Both the position numbers and the translations under genes were made by a program. This document shows positions 9,693 through 17,554 of a stretch of DNA of 42,166 nucleotides, piece by piece. The first letter of the stretch is position 1, and each line of letters opens with the position of its first letter. The notes under the pieces are model-generated. The model did no database searches. It had not been told where the DNA came from and saw only the letters and a program-made list of their open reading frames with translations. Source of the stretch: Sphaerimonospora mesophila NBRC 14179 = JCM 3151 (GTDB lineage: Bacteria; Actinomycetota; Actinomycetes; Streptosporangiales; Streptosporangiaceae); assembly GCA_001552515.1 (NCBI GenBank), contig BCRI01000057.1, forward strand, positions 1-42,166, in the 5' to 3' direction.

Positions 9693-9755
9693 TACTTCTC
9701 GATCTACTCCTCGTACGTGCGCGGATGAGGGCAAATAGACATGTGACCGCGCAGC

Positions 9756-10075
9756 TCAGCGGGCAATTCCCAGCAGCAGGTCTCGCCACATCACCTGTGC
9801 CCGGGAGGTGATCAGCCGCTCGGTCTCGCGTACCTCGGGCTTGGCTCCGCGGGTGCGGTCGGTCCGGCGGATGAACATCAGCCCGCCTGCGGTGCACAGC
9901 TCGTACGACACGGGCACGCAGTCGCACACGTGTGCTGGACGACCCGCGCGTACGTTGTCCGCCGCGTGTCCGGTAGCCATCGCAGCCGCACGTAATCGGG
10001 CTGCTCTGGCGGAAGATGTAGACCGAGACAGGATGGCGGGAGCTTGCCCGGATCATCTGACTGCCGACCGCTCAC
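9756..10075 (-). pseudogene. Small conserved actinomycete protein, apparently frameshifted
   Basis: A GTG at 10075 overlaps the stop of the upstream small gene (GTGA) and opens a frame beginning MSGRQSDD and running through LPPEQPDYVRLRW, but this frame stops after 65 residues. The plausible continuation, HVCDCVPVSYELCTAGGLMF followed by IRRTDRT and a C-terminal RAQVMWRDLLLGIAR, lies in another frame whose only start (ATG 9980) has no ribosome site. Together they look like one protein of about 105 residues with a single shift between roughly 9920 and 9990. A sequencing error, a real mutation or a short independent gene at 9756-9980 remain possible. Function unknown. Confidence 0.45.
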
Positions 10076-10341
10076 GCCGTCGCCGCCGACTCAGCCGCGC
10101 TCACCTGCACGGTGGCGTTCTCCTGCTCCGGGGGCGTCTGCTTTGCGATGCTTTCCTGCTCGGCAATGGCCAGGCCGAGCTCGGGCAGGTCATCGGCGTC
10201 GACTGTACGGCAGGCCCCCGCCGCCTCGGCGGTCACGGGGAACGGCCGCTCCCGCGACGCCCACAACCGCCCCTCATCGCTCCGCATGATCCTCCACCCG
10301 GCGAACGCCGCGCCGGGGAAAGTCGCTCTATCGTTCTTCAT
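10072..10341 (-). CDS. Small conserved hypothetical protein downstream of XRE regulator
   Basis: An 89-residue acidic protein, with FAGWRIMRSDEGRLWASRER near the N-terminus and a Glu/Gln-rich tail. The GWRI-RSDEGR-WA pattern resembles small proteins of unknown function that often accompany XRE regulators in actinomycetes; this is from memory, not a search. AGGAGG lies 12 bases before ATG 10341, a long spacing. The stop overlaps the GTG of the next small gene, so both are probably co-translated from the promoter at 10501-10536. Confidence 0.6.
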   Translation of the reverse strand: MKNDRATFPGAAFAGWRIMRSDEGRLWASRERPFPVTAEAAGACRTVDADDLPELGLAIAEQESIAKQTPPEQENATVQVSAAESAATA

Positions 10342-10486
10342 AGTCAGGGCTCACCTCCTGATGAGGGTCCGTCTGGTCGTGGCCGCGACAGGCGGACCCG
10401 CTTTCACGCAGGCGGTGGTTATCTCGATCCTGACCTGCGTGACGGGCTTGGACGTCCCTCATGCTGGTGGGTGGAGCGGTCGTGAA

Positions 10487-10536
10487 GTGACACAGCAAGT
10501 GTCACTGATCGTATTATTTAAGTTACTCCGAGCCAA
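10487..10536 (-). promoter_or_regulatory. Promoter with operator-like palindrome for the small-gene pair
   Basis: On the minus strand TTGGCT (10536-10531) and TACGAT (10513-10508) are separated by exactly 17 bases. The perfect inverted repeat GTGACAC-5-GTGTCAC (10487-10505) covers the expected transcription start. The -35 lies inside the 3' end of the XRE gene. A repressor bound at the palindrome would block initiation; the adjacent XRE protein is the obvious candidate, but that is inference. Confidence 0.55.
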
Positions 10537-11696
10537 TCGGCGAAGCCGGCGAGTGCTCCACTGCTGGCGCGGTTGAGCCGCAGCAAGGTCTCGATGTCCT
10601 CACGGACCCACCGGTGCTCCCGCGTGTGCTGGGGCGCGATAAGGCGAGCGGCCCGCAGCGACTCGAAGGCCGCATCCCTCATACCGGCCCACAACTGCGC
10701 CCGCGCGAGCTCGATGAAGAAGCCGCTGCGGCGTTCGGCGGGTATCCCGGCGGGGGGTGTCCATGTTTTCGCGAGATCGAGAGCGGGCCCGAGGTGCGGG
10801 TCTCCGAGGCTGACGGCGACTGACACCTCGTGGATGCGCACGGAGTCCGGCCCGAAGGCCGTCCCGTAGTAGATGCCCTCGCGAACCGCGTCGCCGAGTC
10901 GCCTGGCCTCGCCGAGGTGGCTCAGTGTGGCCTCGGTCTGGCCCCCGCGTGCCGCGACGACGGCCGCTCGCATGTGCAGTGCCCCCAGTACGCCCAAGTG
11001 TTGGGGATCCTTGCCCTCCCGGGCCGGCAGGCGAGCGAATTCGGATTCAAGCGCTCGCAACCCCGCACGATAGGTGTTCGTGGCGAAGAAGATCTCCGTG
11101 CGCACGTAACCTGTCGAGGCTGCAAGGAGAGGGTCTTCGGTGAGCGCGGAGGCGTCGCACATCAAGTCGATGAGCCGGGCTGACAGGTCCAGATACCCGT
11201 ACTTGAAGGCGACTGCGTCGGCTGCGCGATAGGCGGCTACCAGCAGCGGTGCGAGGTTAGAGGCCGTCTGTAGCCCGCGAATGAGCTCCGTGAGCAGGTC
11301 GGGAAGCACGTGTGACAGCCGGACGTACTGGGCTTCCAAGCGCCACCGCACCGCTTCATCTACGGCAGCCTGCAGTTGCGGCAGGGGGCGTACCGGGCCG
11401 TCGTTGGGAAAGTCGCAGGTGGTGATGACTTTCCGGAGCAGTGGGATCGAGTCATGGACCCTGCCGTCACGGCGATCGGTGCCGTCCAACAGCCGAGATG
11501 GATCAACATTCAGGGCTGCTGCGATGGCGTCGAGCATATCGTCGCTCGGTTTGCGGACCCCTTGCTCCAGCTTCCGGATCATGCTGAGTGAAACGCTGGC
11601 GGCGTGGGCGAGGTCGGCCTGCGTCATGTGACGCGCGCTGCGCAGCGCGGCGATACGCCCTCCCGGGCCGCCGTCAGGTTTCCCTGGGGTAGACAC
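10518..11696 (-). CDS. XRE-family transcriptional regulator with large C-terminal helical domain
   Basis: A 392-residue protein. Residues about 14-72 form a lambda-repressor-type HTH (IAALRSARHMTQADLAHAAS, SMIRKLEQGVRKPS, ALNVDPSRLLDG). The remaining ~300 residues look all-helical and rich in short Ala/Leu repeats, like the TPR-type sensor part of actinomycete XRE regulators that respond to small molecules or peptides. Its start overlaps the 3' end of the HAD gene by 23 bases, so the two are likely co-transcribed. Ligand and targets are unknown; the palindrome at 10487-10505 is a candidate site. Confidence 0.85.
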   Translation of the reverse strand: MSTPGKPDGGPGGRIAALRSARHMTQADLAHAASVSLSMIRKLEQGVRKPSDDMLDAIAAALNVDPSRLLDGTDRRDGRVHDSIPLLRKVITTCDFPNDGPVRPLPQLQAAVDEAVRWRLEAQYVRLSHVLPDLLTELIRGLQTASNLAPLLVAAYRAADAVAFKYGYLDLSARLIDLMCDASALTEDPLLAASTGYVRTEIFFATNTYRAGLRALESEFARLPAREGKDPQHLGVLGALHMRAAVVAARGGQTEATLSHLGEARRLGDAVREGIYYGTAFGPDSVRIHEVSVAVSLGDPHLGPALDLAKTWTPPAGIPAERRSGFFIELARAQLWAGMRDAAFESLRAARLIAPQHTREHRWVREDIETLLRLNRASSGALAGFADWLGVT

Positions 11697-12345
11697 GGGG
11701 GCTTCGTCCGGTCCTGGAGAGGAGAGCGGGTAGTTCGGCCAAGCTGCTAATCCGCCAGTCGGCGGGCACGGAAGGGTCGTCGCCCCATAAGCGCCCCCAG
11801 GGGCCCCGCCGGATAAGGCAGGTCAGCAAGCCCGCTGCCCTCGCCGGGACGACGTCGTTGGCAGGATGATCGCCGACGTATACCGTCTCCTCCGGAGGCA
11901 CCCCGGCCAACTCGACAACACGATCGAAGAACGCCGAGTCCGGTTTCGCCACCCCCCACTCCTCTGACGTGGTGATGGCATCGACGGGAAGATGCAGCCC
12001 GCGCAGCAGCTCGCCCGCCTTGGTCGTCTGGTTTCCAGCGACGCAGACGCGCAGTCCCAGATCCCAAAGCGCCTGCAGCCCGTGTCGTACGTCGGGATAC
12101 AGATCGGTCTCATCCAAGAATTCGCCCTGCCCGGATTCGTCACGTTCCCGGCGGGCCGCATGTACATCAATGCCGGGCCGGATGAGCCGGATGGCCTCCG
12201 CGTTGTCCAGCCCGAGGGCTGTCACCGCGCCGACGAGAGCCGACAGCGTGTGGCGGGGCACGCCCAGCCAGTCCGCCCACGATCCCCAGTACCGATCGTC
12301 GCGGACGAGCGTCTCGCCAATGTCGAACACCACAGCCCTGACCAC
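11674..12345 (-). CDS. HAD-family hydrolase
   Basis: About 223 residues with haloacid-dehalogenase motifs in order: VVFDIGETLV (Asp8 nucleophile; the usual second Asp is Gly, as in other DxG members), a helical cap, VAGNQTTKAGE (motif II region), WGVAKPDSAFF (motif III Lys) and YVGDHPANDV (motif IV). Substrate unknown, probably a small phosphate ester. GTG 12345 is chosen because homology starts there; the frame stays open into the CRISPR array, where translation would be meaningless. No clear Shine-Dalgarno is present. It lies immediately beside the CRISPR array and overlaps the XRE gene. Confidence 0.82.
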   Translation of the reverse strand: MVRAVVFDIGETLVRDDRYWGSWADWLGVPRHTLSALVGAVTALGLDNAEAIRLIRPGIDVHAARRERDESGQGEFLDETDLYPDVRHGLQALWDLGLRVCVAGNQTTKAGELLRGLHLPVDAITTSEEWGVAKPDSAFFDRVVELAGVPPEETVYVGDHPANDVVPARAAGLLTCLIRRGPWGRLWGDDPSVPADWRISSLAELPALLSRTGRSPRVYPRET

Positions 12346-12426
12346 GCCAGTAGCGTAAGTCAGCCCACCGTCAAAACGGTCCGACACCGGGGGAGTCTCC
12401 TCGGCCATCGGGTTCCGCCAACGCGC

Positions 12427-12928
12427 CGAACCTTCCCCGCGTGCGCGGGGAGCACATGGCCGGCACGTTCGCCGGCACCGACTCGTGGGGACCACCCCCG
12501 CGTGCGCGGGGAGCACGCTGCGCGGTACGACAACGTCTCGGCGGCATCGGGACCATCCCCGCGTGCGCGGGGAGCACCCGAGGAGGATCGCGGCGGCGCA
12601 TACCCCCTTGGGACCATCCCCGCGTGCGCGGGGAGCACACTTCTCGCCATACCCCAAAAATGAACGCGAAGGGACCATCCCCGCGTGCACGGGGAGCACA
12701 GTAAACCGGGACGCTGTTCGGGCGTCTCATAGGGACCATCCCCGCGCACGCGGGGATGGTCCCGGTGTGCGCGGCCCGGGTCGGGTTGGTGAACAGTGCT
12801 CCCCGCGCACGCGGGGATGGTCCCACCGACACAAAGCGCGGCACCGGCACCACCTACTGTGCTCCCCGCGCACGCGGGGATGGTCCCCGCCCTGGTCTCC
12901 CCGCGGACGCGGGGATGCGTGCGCGGGG
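12427..12928. CRISPR. Type I-E-like CRISPR locus: two head-to-head half-arrays, no cas genes
   Basis: The 29-bp repeat has an internal CCCCGCG/CGCGGGG hairpin typical of type I-E. Left half (transcribed sense on the minus strand): repeats at 12427-12455 (degenerate), 12488-12516, 12549-12577, 12610-12638 and 12671-12699 (one change), with 32-bp spacers at 12456, 12517, 12578, 12639 and 12700. Right half (plus sense): repeats at 12796-12824 and 12859-12887, spacers 12764-12795 (32) and 12825-12858 (34), then degenerate remnants to about 12928. The halves meet at 12732-12763, a 32-bp perfect palindrome of two 15-bp repeat halves around CA. No leader or cas gene is in the window. Confidence 0.93.
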
Positions 12929-12973
12929 AACGCTGGCACATGCGACAAAGTGGCGTCCCAGATGTGGGCACCA

Positions 12974-13011
12974 TAGGCTGTCTAGCGCAGGATTACTGCG
13001 CCAATAGCCTA
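12974..13011 (+). other. Nested stem-loop between CRISPR locus and ATPase gene
   Basis: GCGCAG (12985-12990) pairs with CTGCGC (12996-13001) around a 5-base loop, and TAGGCT (12974-12979) pairs with AGCCTA (13006-13011) outside it. The structure ends 39 bases before the GTG of the ATPase gene. It could be a terminator for array transcription, an RNA regulatory fold or an operator; no T-run follows. Confidence 0.45.
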
Positions 13012-13050
13012 ATGACAGGCTGGCAAGAGCCGATCCATGGGAGGTCGCGC

Positions 13051-14325
13051 GTGCTGATCCGCGTTCGGATGGCCAACCACCGGTCCTTTCGGGACGAACA
13101 CGAACTGTCTTTGATCGCCACCGAGTTCGACGAGGGGACAGCGCGTGAGACCGGTCTGCGGCACCGGGGGCGCGATGTCACGGTGCAGCCCGTGCTGGGG
13201 GTGTTCGGAGCCAACGCGTCGGGGAAGACCAATCTGCTCGATGGCTTCCGGCTCATGCGTGACGCGGTACGGGACTCGTTCGCTGACTGGGGCAAAACAC
13301 CGGAGACGGTCCCTCGAGAGCCGTTCAAGCTCGATCCGGCATGCAGGGAAGAGACAAGCCTGTTCGAAGTGGACCTCGTACTGGGGCGGACTCCTGTCCG
13401 CTACACCTACGGCTTCGAGCTGTCAGACGAGCGAATTGAGGCTGAGTGGCTCCATGCGTACCCGCATGGTCGCCGCAATGTCTGGTTCGACCGGGAGGCG
13501 GACCGGCCGGCATCTCAGGGAGGCGAGTTCGTCTTCAAGGGGGAGGGATACAAGGGGGAGCGTGAGGCTTTGGTCAAGCTGACTCGCCCCAATGCCTTGT
13601 TCCTGTCCGTCGGCGCCACCCTCAACGATCCCCAGTTGTCGCTGATACATCGATGGTTCGTCAACGACCTGTGGCCGATGACATCGGGAAGGAACTCCCG
13701 TGCCCAGCTGGGGATGACCGAGAACCTCCTGGTCCATCCAGTTCGGGCACAGGACTATCACCGGCGGATAGTACGGCTGTTGCGATCAGCTGACTTGGGT
13801 GTCACCCGTCTCGATATGGATCCGGAGACCGGCAAGATCAGGTTGTGGCACCGCACACCGGATGGTGGGGAGATGCCGCTCGACTTCCGTACGGAAGAGT
13901 CCCTGGGCACGCATGCCTGGTTCACTTTCCTGGGGCCGATGCTCACCGTACTGGAGCAGGGTTCGGTTCTCCTGGTGGATGAATTGGACTCCAGCCTGCA
14001 TCCAACCCTCGCCGCCGAGGTCGTCCGGGTCTTCCAAGATCCCACGTCTAATCCGCGGGGTGCGCAGCTCATTTTCACCACGCACGACGCGACCCTGTTG
14101 GGTAGCGCGGTGCTCGATCGCCCGCTGAGCCGTGATCAGGTGTGGATCACGGCCAAGAAACGTTCCGGGGAAACGGAGTTGTACCCGCTGACGGAGGCGA
14201 AGCCGCGGAAGGAGGAGAACCTCGAGCGCGGCTACCTGCGCGGTCGGTATGGTGGGGTCCCCCGAGTCACCGCGGGGGAGATCGCCCAAGAGCTGTCCTG
14301 GCAGGAGGCGAAGACGACGGCGTGA
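13051..14325 (+). CDS. AAA-family ATPase (AAA_21/AbiLi-like), partner of RloB-like protein
   Basis: A 424-residue SMC/OLD-like ATPase. It begins MLIRVRMANHRSFRDEHELS, the usual start of AAA_15/AAA_21 proteins, with Walker A GVFGANASGKTN near residues 50-61, a signature-like region around GTHAWFTFLGPM, Walker B VLLVDELDSSLHPTL near 308-322 and a switch His in IFTTHDATLL. GGGAGG at 13039-13044 sets the GTG start. The next gene (RloB-like) overlaps it by GTGA. This pair matches the AbiL (AbiLi/AbiLii) and RloAB class of phage-defence modules, in which the ATPase is thought to sense infection and control the partner. Placement next to a CRISPR array supports a defence role. Confidence 0.85.
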   Translation: MLIRVRMANHRSFRDEHELSLIATEFDEGTARETGLRHRGRDVTVQPVLGVFGANASGKTNLLDGFRLMRDAVRDSFADWGKTPETVPREPFKLDPACREETSLFEVDLVLGRTPVRYTYGFELSDERIEAEWLHAYPHGRRNVWFDREADRPASQGGEFVFKGEGYKGEREALVKLTRPNALFLSVGATLNDPQLSLIHRWFVNDLWPMTSGRNSRAQLGMTENLLVHPVRAQDYHRRIVRLLRSADLGVTRLDMDPETGKIRLWHRTPDGGEMPLDFRTEESLGTHAWFTFLGPMLTVLEQGSVLLVDELDSSLHPTLAAEVVRVFQDPTSNPRGAQLIFTTHDATLLGSAVLDRPLSRDQVWITAKKRSGETELYPLTEAKPRKEENLERGYLRGRYGGVPRVTAGEIAQELSWQEAKTTA

Positions 14326-15089
14326 GCAGGCGGAGAAGACGGGGCGGCATGGATGACGAGCGCCCGCTGGTACGGAGATCCGGCGCGCTCTCCCGCGAGG
14401 TGAGAGTGATGTATGTGGCCTGTGAGGGCGAATCCACCGAGCCGGACTATCTCCGTTACCTGAACGAGCAGTTCGGCGATGGTGATGACGGGAGACGGCC
14501 TTTCCGGATCCAGCCGGTGTACCGCAAGAACGGGATGACCCCGGCCAAGGTTGTCGAAGCCGTACGAGAAGCCGCTGCCGAAGATGAGGCGTGGGCGCTC
14601 TTCGACCGTGACAGCCATCACGAAATCCCGCAGGCGGTGAAGGCAGCAGCCGCATCAGGGATCGAGTTCGCCTTCTCGCATCCGTCGTTCGACCTGTGGC
14701 TGCTGCTGCACTTTCAGATGCTCACCGGGGCACAGAGCGGCAGCAGCAAGATTGTGGTGGAGAAGTTACGGCAGGCCACGGACGCCTTCAAGGACTACGA
14801 CAAGAGGGGTGACAAGAGCGTTAAGGGGGCGCGACGCGACGCCCTGAAAGGGCGGGAGGGCAGTGCGGTGGCGCATGCCCGGGGCCTGGTGGCCTCCTGC
14901 GCCGCCGGTCGCTGCACCCCGGCCCATGCCAAGACGGAGCCGGTCGGACGTGATGCCGGACCATGGTCGACTCAGGAGTGGGCGGCCCGATCCGGGCACG
15001 CCCTGGACTGTCCGATCTCCCAGCGTGATCCGTCGACCGACGTCTGGCGCTTGCTGGTCGCTCTCGGTATTCACCTGGGCGGGAACTGA
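14322..15089 (+). CDS. RloB-like protein (AbiLii-type, TOPRIM-like effector)
   Basis: About 255 residues. The conserved RloB landmarks are present: YVACEGESTEPDYLRYL (acidic Glu), WALFDRDSHHEIP (a DxD pair) and FSHPSFDLWLLLHF. The acidic pattern resembles TOPRIM nucleases of the OLD group; nuclease activity in this family is inference. Roughly the last 60 residues are less conserved. GTG 14322 overlaps the ATPase stop (GTGA), favouring coupled translation; ATG 14349 is an alternative start nine codons in. The gene ends 6 bases before the convergent efeB stop. Confidence 0.82.
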   Translation: MSRRRRRGGMDDERPLVRRSGALSREVRVMYVACEGESTEPDYLRYLNEQFGDGDDGRRPFRIQPVYRKNGMTPAKVVEAVREAAAEDEAWALFDRDSHHEIPQAVKAAAASGIEFAFSHPSFDLWLLLHFQMLTGAQSGSSKIVVEKLRQATDAFKDYDKRGDKSVKGARRDALKGREGSAVAHARGLVASCAAGRCTPAHAKTEPVGRDAGPWSTQEWAARSGHALDCPISQRDPSTDVWRLLVALGIHLGGN

Positions 15090-15095
15090 GCGGGG

Positions 15096-16406
15096 TCAGG
15101 CGAGAAGCGTGCGGCCCCAGTGGTCGCCGGCGTCGGCGAGCCCCGGCGGGCAGGCGAAGACACCGCTGGAGACGTGCTTGATGTACTCGTTCAGCGAGTC
15201 CTTGGCGGCCAGCGCCCGCTGGATCGGGACGAACTGCTTGCGCGGATCGCGCTGGTAGGCCATGAAGAACAGCCCGGCGTCGAGCCTGCCCAGGCCGTCG
15301 GAGCCGTCGACGTAGTTGTAGCCGCGGCGCAGGATGCGGGTGCCGCCGTGCACGGAGGGGTGGGCGAGCCGTACGTGCGAGTCGTCGGGGATGACGGGCC
15401 TGCCGTCGGGGCCGGTCCTGGCGAAGTCCGGCTCGTCGAACTCGGCCTTCCCGGTGAGCGGCGCGCCGACGCCCTTGTCGCGGCCGAAGATGGCCTCCTG
15501 CTCCGCCAGCGGGGCGCGATCCCAGGTCTCGATGTGCATGCGGATCTTGCGGGTGACCAGGTAGGCGCCGCCGTCCATCCAGGCCGGGCCGTCTCCGGGG
15601 GCGGCCCACAGGTGCTCGCGGAGCATCTCGGTGTCCTCGAGCTTGAGGTTGGCGGTGCCGTCCTTGAAGCCCATCAGGTTGCGCGGCGTCGCCTGGGCGC
15701 GAGAGGTCGAGGACGTACGGCCGAAGCCGAGCTGGGAGTAGCGGACCGACACCTTGCCGAACCCGATCCGGACCAGGTTCCTGATCGCGTGCACGGCCAC
15801 CTGGGGGTCATGGGCGCAGGCCTGGAGGCAGATGTCGCCGCCCGAGATCTCCGGTATCAGCGCGTCGCCGCGGAACGCGGGCAGGTCGGCCAGTGCGGGT
15901 GGCCTGCGGTCGGCGAGGCCGAACTTGCCGAACAGGGTGGGGCCGAAGCCGATGGTGAGCGTGAGACCGGAGGCAGGCAGGCCGAGGGCCTCGCCGGTGT
16001 CGTCGGGCGGGGCCTGCGGGTCGCCGCCGAGGGCGCCGAACGTGCCGGCGTCCTTGCCCTGGGTCATCCGGGCGGCGGCCGCCGTCCACTCCTGGAGCAG
16101 CTCGACGAGCTCGGCCTTCTTGGTGGTGGTCACGTCGAGCGCGACGAAGTGCAGCCGGTCCTGGGCGGGGGTGACGATGCCCGCCTGGTGGGGGCCGTAG
16201 AACGGGACGGCCTCGGAGACCGGCGACTCGCCGCTCGCCACGGTGGTCGCGTCGCCGCCCAGCGAGCCTGCGGCCAAAGCTCCGGCGCCGACGGCACCGG
16301 CCGCGGCCACGCCCGCAGCCCCCAGGCCGAACAGCCTGCGGCGGCTTATCTCGCCGGACTGCCCGCCGCGCTCCTCGCCCGGCGCCTCGCCGGTCCGTCC
16401 GCTCAC
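15096..16406 (-). CDS. efeB: Dye-decolorizing (DyP-type) heme peroxidase EfeB
   Basis: A 436-residue exported peroxidase of the EfeUOB iron-uptake system, thought to oxidise Fe(II) or otherwise assist iron delivery outside the membrane. A Tat signal is clear: ISRRRLFGLGAAGVAAAGAV with twin Arg near residues 22-24. The DyP hallmark GFKDGTAN (GxxDG, distal Asp) lies near residue 247, and the likely proximal heme His is in RLAHPS near residue 345. Length is normal. GTG 16406 overlaps the efeO stop by GTGA, making this the last gene of efeU-efeO-efeB. Confidence 0.93.
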   Translation of the reverse strand: MSGRTGEAPGEERGGQSGEISRRRLFGLGAAGVAAAGAVGAGALAAGSLGGDATTVASGESPVSEAVPFYGPHQAGIVTPAQDRLHFVALDVTTTKKAELVELLQEWTAAAARMTQGKDAGTFGALGGDPQAPPDDTGEALGLPASGLTLTIGFGPTLFGKFGLADRRPPALADLPAFRGDALIPEISGGDICLQACAHDPQVAVHAIRNLVRIGFGKVSVRYSQLGFGRTSSTSRAQATPRNLMGFKDGTANLKLEDTEMLREHLWAAPGDGPAWMDGGAYLVTRKIRMHIETWDRAPLAEQEAIFGRDKGVGAPLTGKAEFDEPDFARTGPDGRPVIPDDSHVRLAHPSVHGGTRILRRGYNYVDGSDGLGRLDAGLFFMAYQRDPRKQFVPIQRALAAKDSLNEYIKHVSSGVFACPPGLADAGDHWGRTLLA

Positions 16407-17533
16407 TTGGCCACCACCGCGGCCACCTTGCTGATCGGCTCGGCCAGGGCGTTGATGGCGTCGGACAGCAGGCGCAGGTCGTCCTTGGACAGCTCGGTGT
16501 GCAGCCGCCAGCCGTCGCCGGACCGGTGCCGCTCCAGGGCCTGCTCCGCCGCGGCGAACTTCGCGTCGAGCGTCTTCACCAGGTCGGGCGCCCGCTCCTC
16601 CAGCACCGGCCGCAGCGCCTGGACGGCGGCCTTGCTGCCCTGCAGGTTGGCGTCGAAGTCCCACAGGTCGGTGTGGGAGTAGCGGTCCTCCTCACCGGTG
16701 ATCTTCCCGGTGGCGACCTCGTCGAGCAGCTCCTTGGCGCCGTTGGCGAGCTGCACGGGCGACAGCTCGGTCGCGTTGGCCTTCTCGACGATGGTGGTGA
16801 CGTCGGTCATCAGCTTGTCGGCGAGCGGTCCGTCCCCGCTGATGTCCTTGTCGACCCACAGGTCCTTCTCGATGCGGTGGAATCCGGTCCACTCCTCGCC
16901 CTCGGCCACGTCGTTCTCCCGGGCGTCGATGGCCGGGTCGAGGTCGCCGAAGATCTCCGCCACCGGCTCGATGCGCTCCCAGTACGTCCTCGCCACGGGG
17001 AAGAGCCGCTTGGCCTTGTCGATGTCGCCGGCCTTGACGGCCTCGGCGAACTCCTTCGTCTTGACGAGCAGCGTGTCCGACTGGCTCTTGACGTAGCGCT
17101 TGTAGCCGGCGACCGCCGCGGCGAGCTGCGCGTCCTGCGTCAGCGGCCTGTGCTCGCCGGTGACCTTGAGCGGGTTGCGGATGCCCTTGCCGATCATGCC
17201 GGGCTTGCAGGCGGTCTCGTACAACCCGGGCGGGAGCTCGACGACCATGTCGCGGGTCAGGCCGGGGACGATGTTCTCGACCTCGCCCATCACCCGGTCG
17301 CCCGCCGCGTAGACGTAGAACTCGGTGACCTTGCTGCCGTTGTTGGTCACGGTGAACGTCGAGGTGCCGGCGGGCAGCTCGGCCGTGCCGACCGCGCATT
17401 CGGTGTCGGTGGCCGCGACAGTGATCTTCTTGTCCGCGGCGTCGCCGTCCGCCCCTGAGGACGTCTCGGATGAGCAGGCGGCGAGGCCGGCGAGGGCGAG
17501 TGCGGCCGCGGCCGCGGCGATGGGGGTTCGCAT
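16403..17533 (-). CDS. efeO: Iron-uptake lipoprotein EfeO (cupredoxin + M75/imelysin domains)
   Basis: A 376-residue lipoprotein. The signal peptide ends in a lipobox (LAGLAAC, Cys about residue 20), so it is anchored to the outer face of the membrane. An N-terminal cupredoxin-like domain (residues ~35-120, with CAVGTAELPAGTSTFTVTNN) is followed by an M75/imelysin domain with the metal-binding GFHRIEKDLW motif (HxxE). It passes iron to the EfeU permease and works with EfeB. The gene is 21 bases downstream of efeU and overlaps efeB. Confidence 0.94.
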   Translation of the reverse strand: MRTPIAAAAAALALAGLAACSSETSSGADGDAADKKITVAATDTECAVGTAELPAGTSTFTVTNNGSKVTEFYVYAAGDRVMGEVENIVPGLTRDMVVELPPGLYETACKPGMIGKGIRNPLKVTGEHRPLTQDAQLAAAVAGYKRYVKSQSDTLLVKTKEFAEAVKAGDIDKAKRLFPVARTYWERIEPVAEIFGDLDPAIDARENDVAEGEEWTGFHRIEKDLWVDKDISGDGPLADKLMTDVTTIVEKANATELSPVQLANGAKELLDEVATGKITGEEDRYSHTDLWDFDANLQGSKAAVQALRPVLEERAPDLVKTLDAKFAAAEQALERHRSGDGWRLHTELSKDDLRLLSDAINALAEPISKVAAVVAK

Positions 17534-17554
17534 GTGGACTCCGTGAATTCCGGA

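Noticed and set aside
12360-12976. Several open frames with repeated PRARG/AHAGMVP peptides
   Set aside because: They are translations of the 29-bp CRISPR repeats and have no coding character.
14142-14321. Upstream extension of the RloB-like frame
   Set aside because: It lies within the ATPase coding sequence and gives an unconserved Arg/Gly-rich peptide; the GTGA overlap gives a better start.
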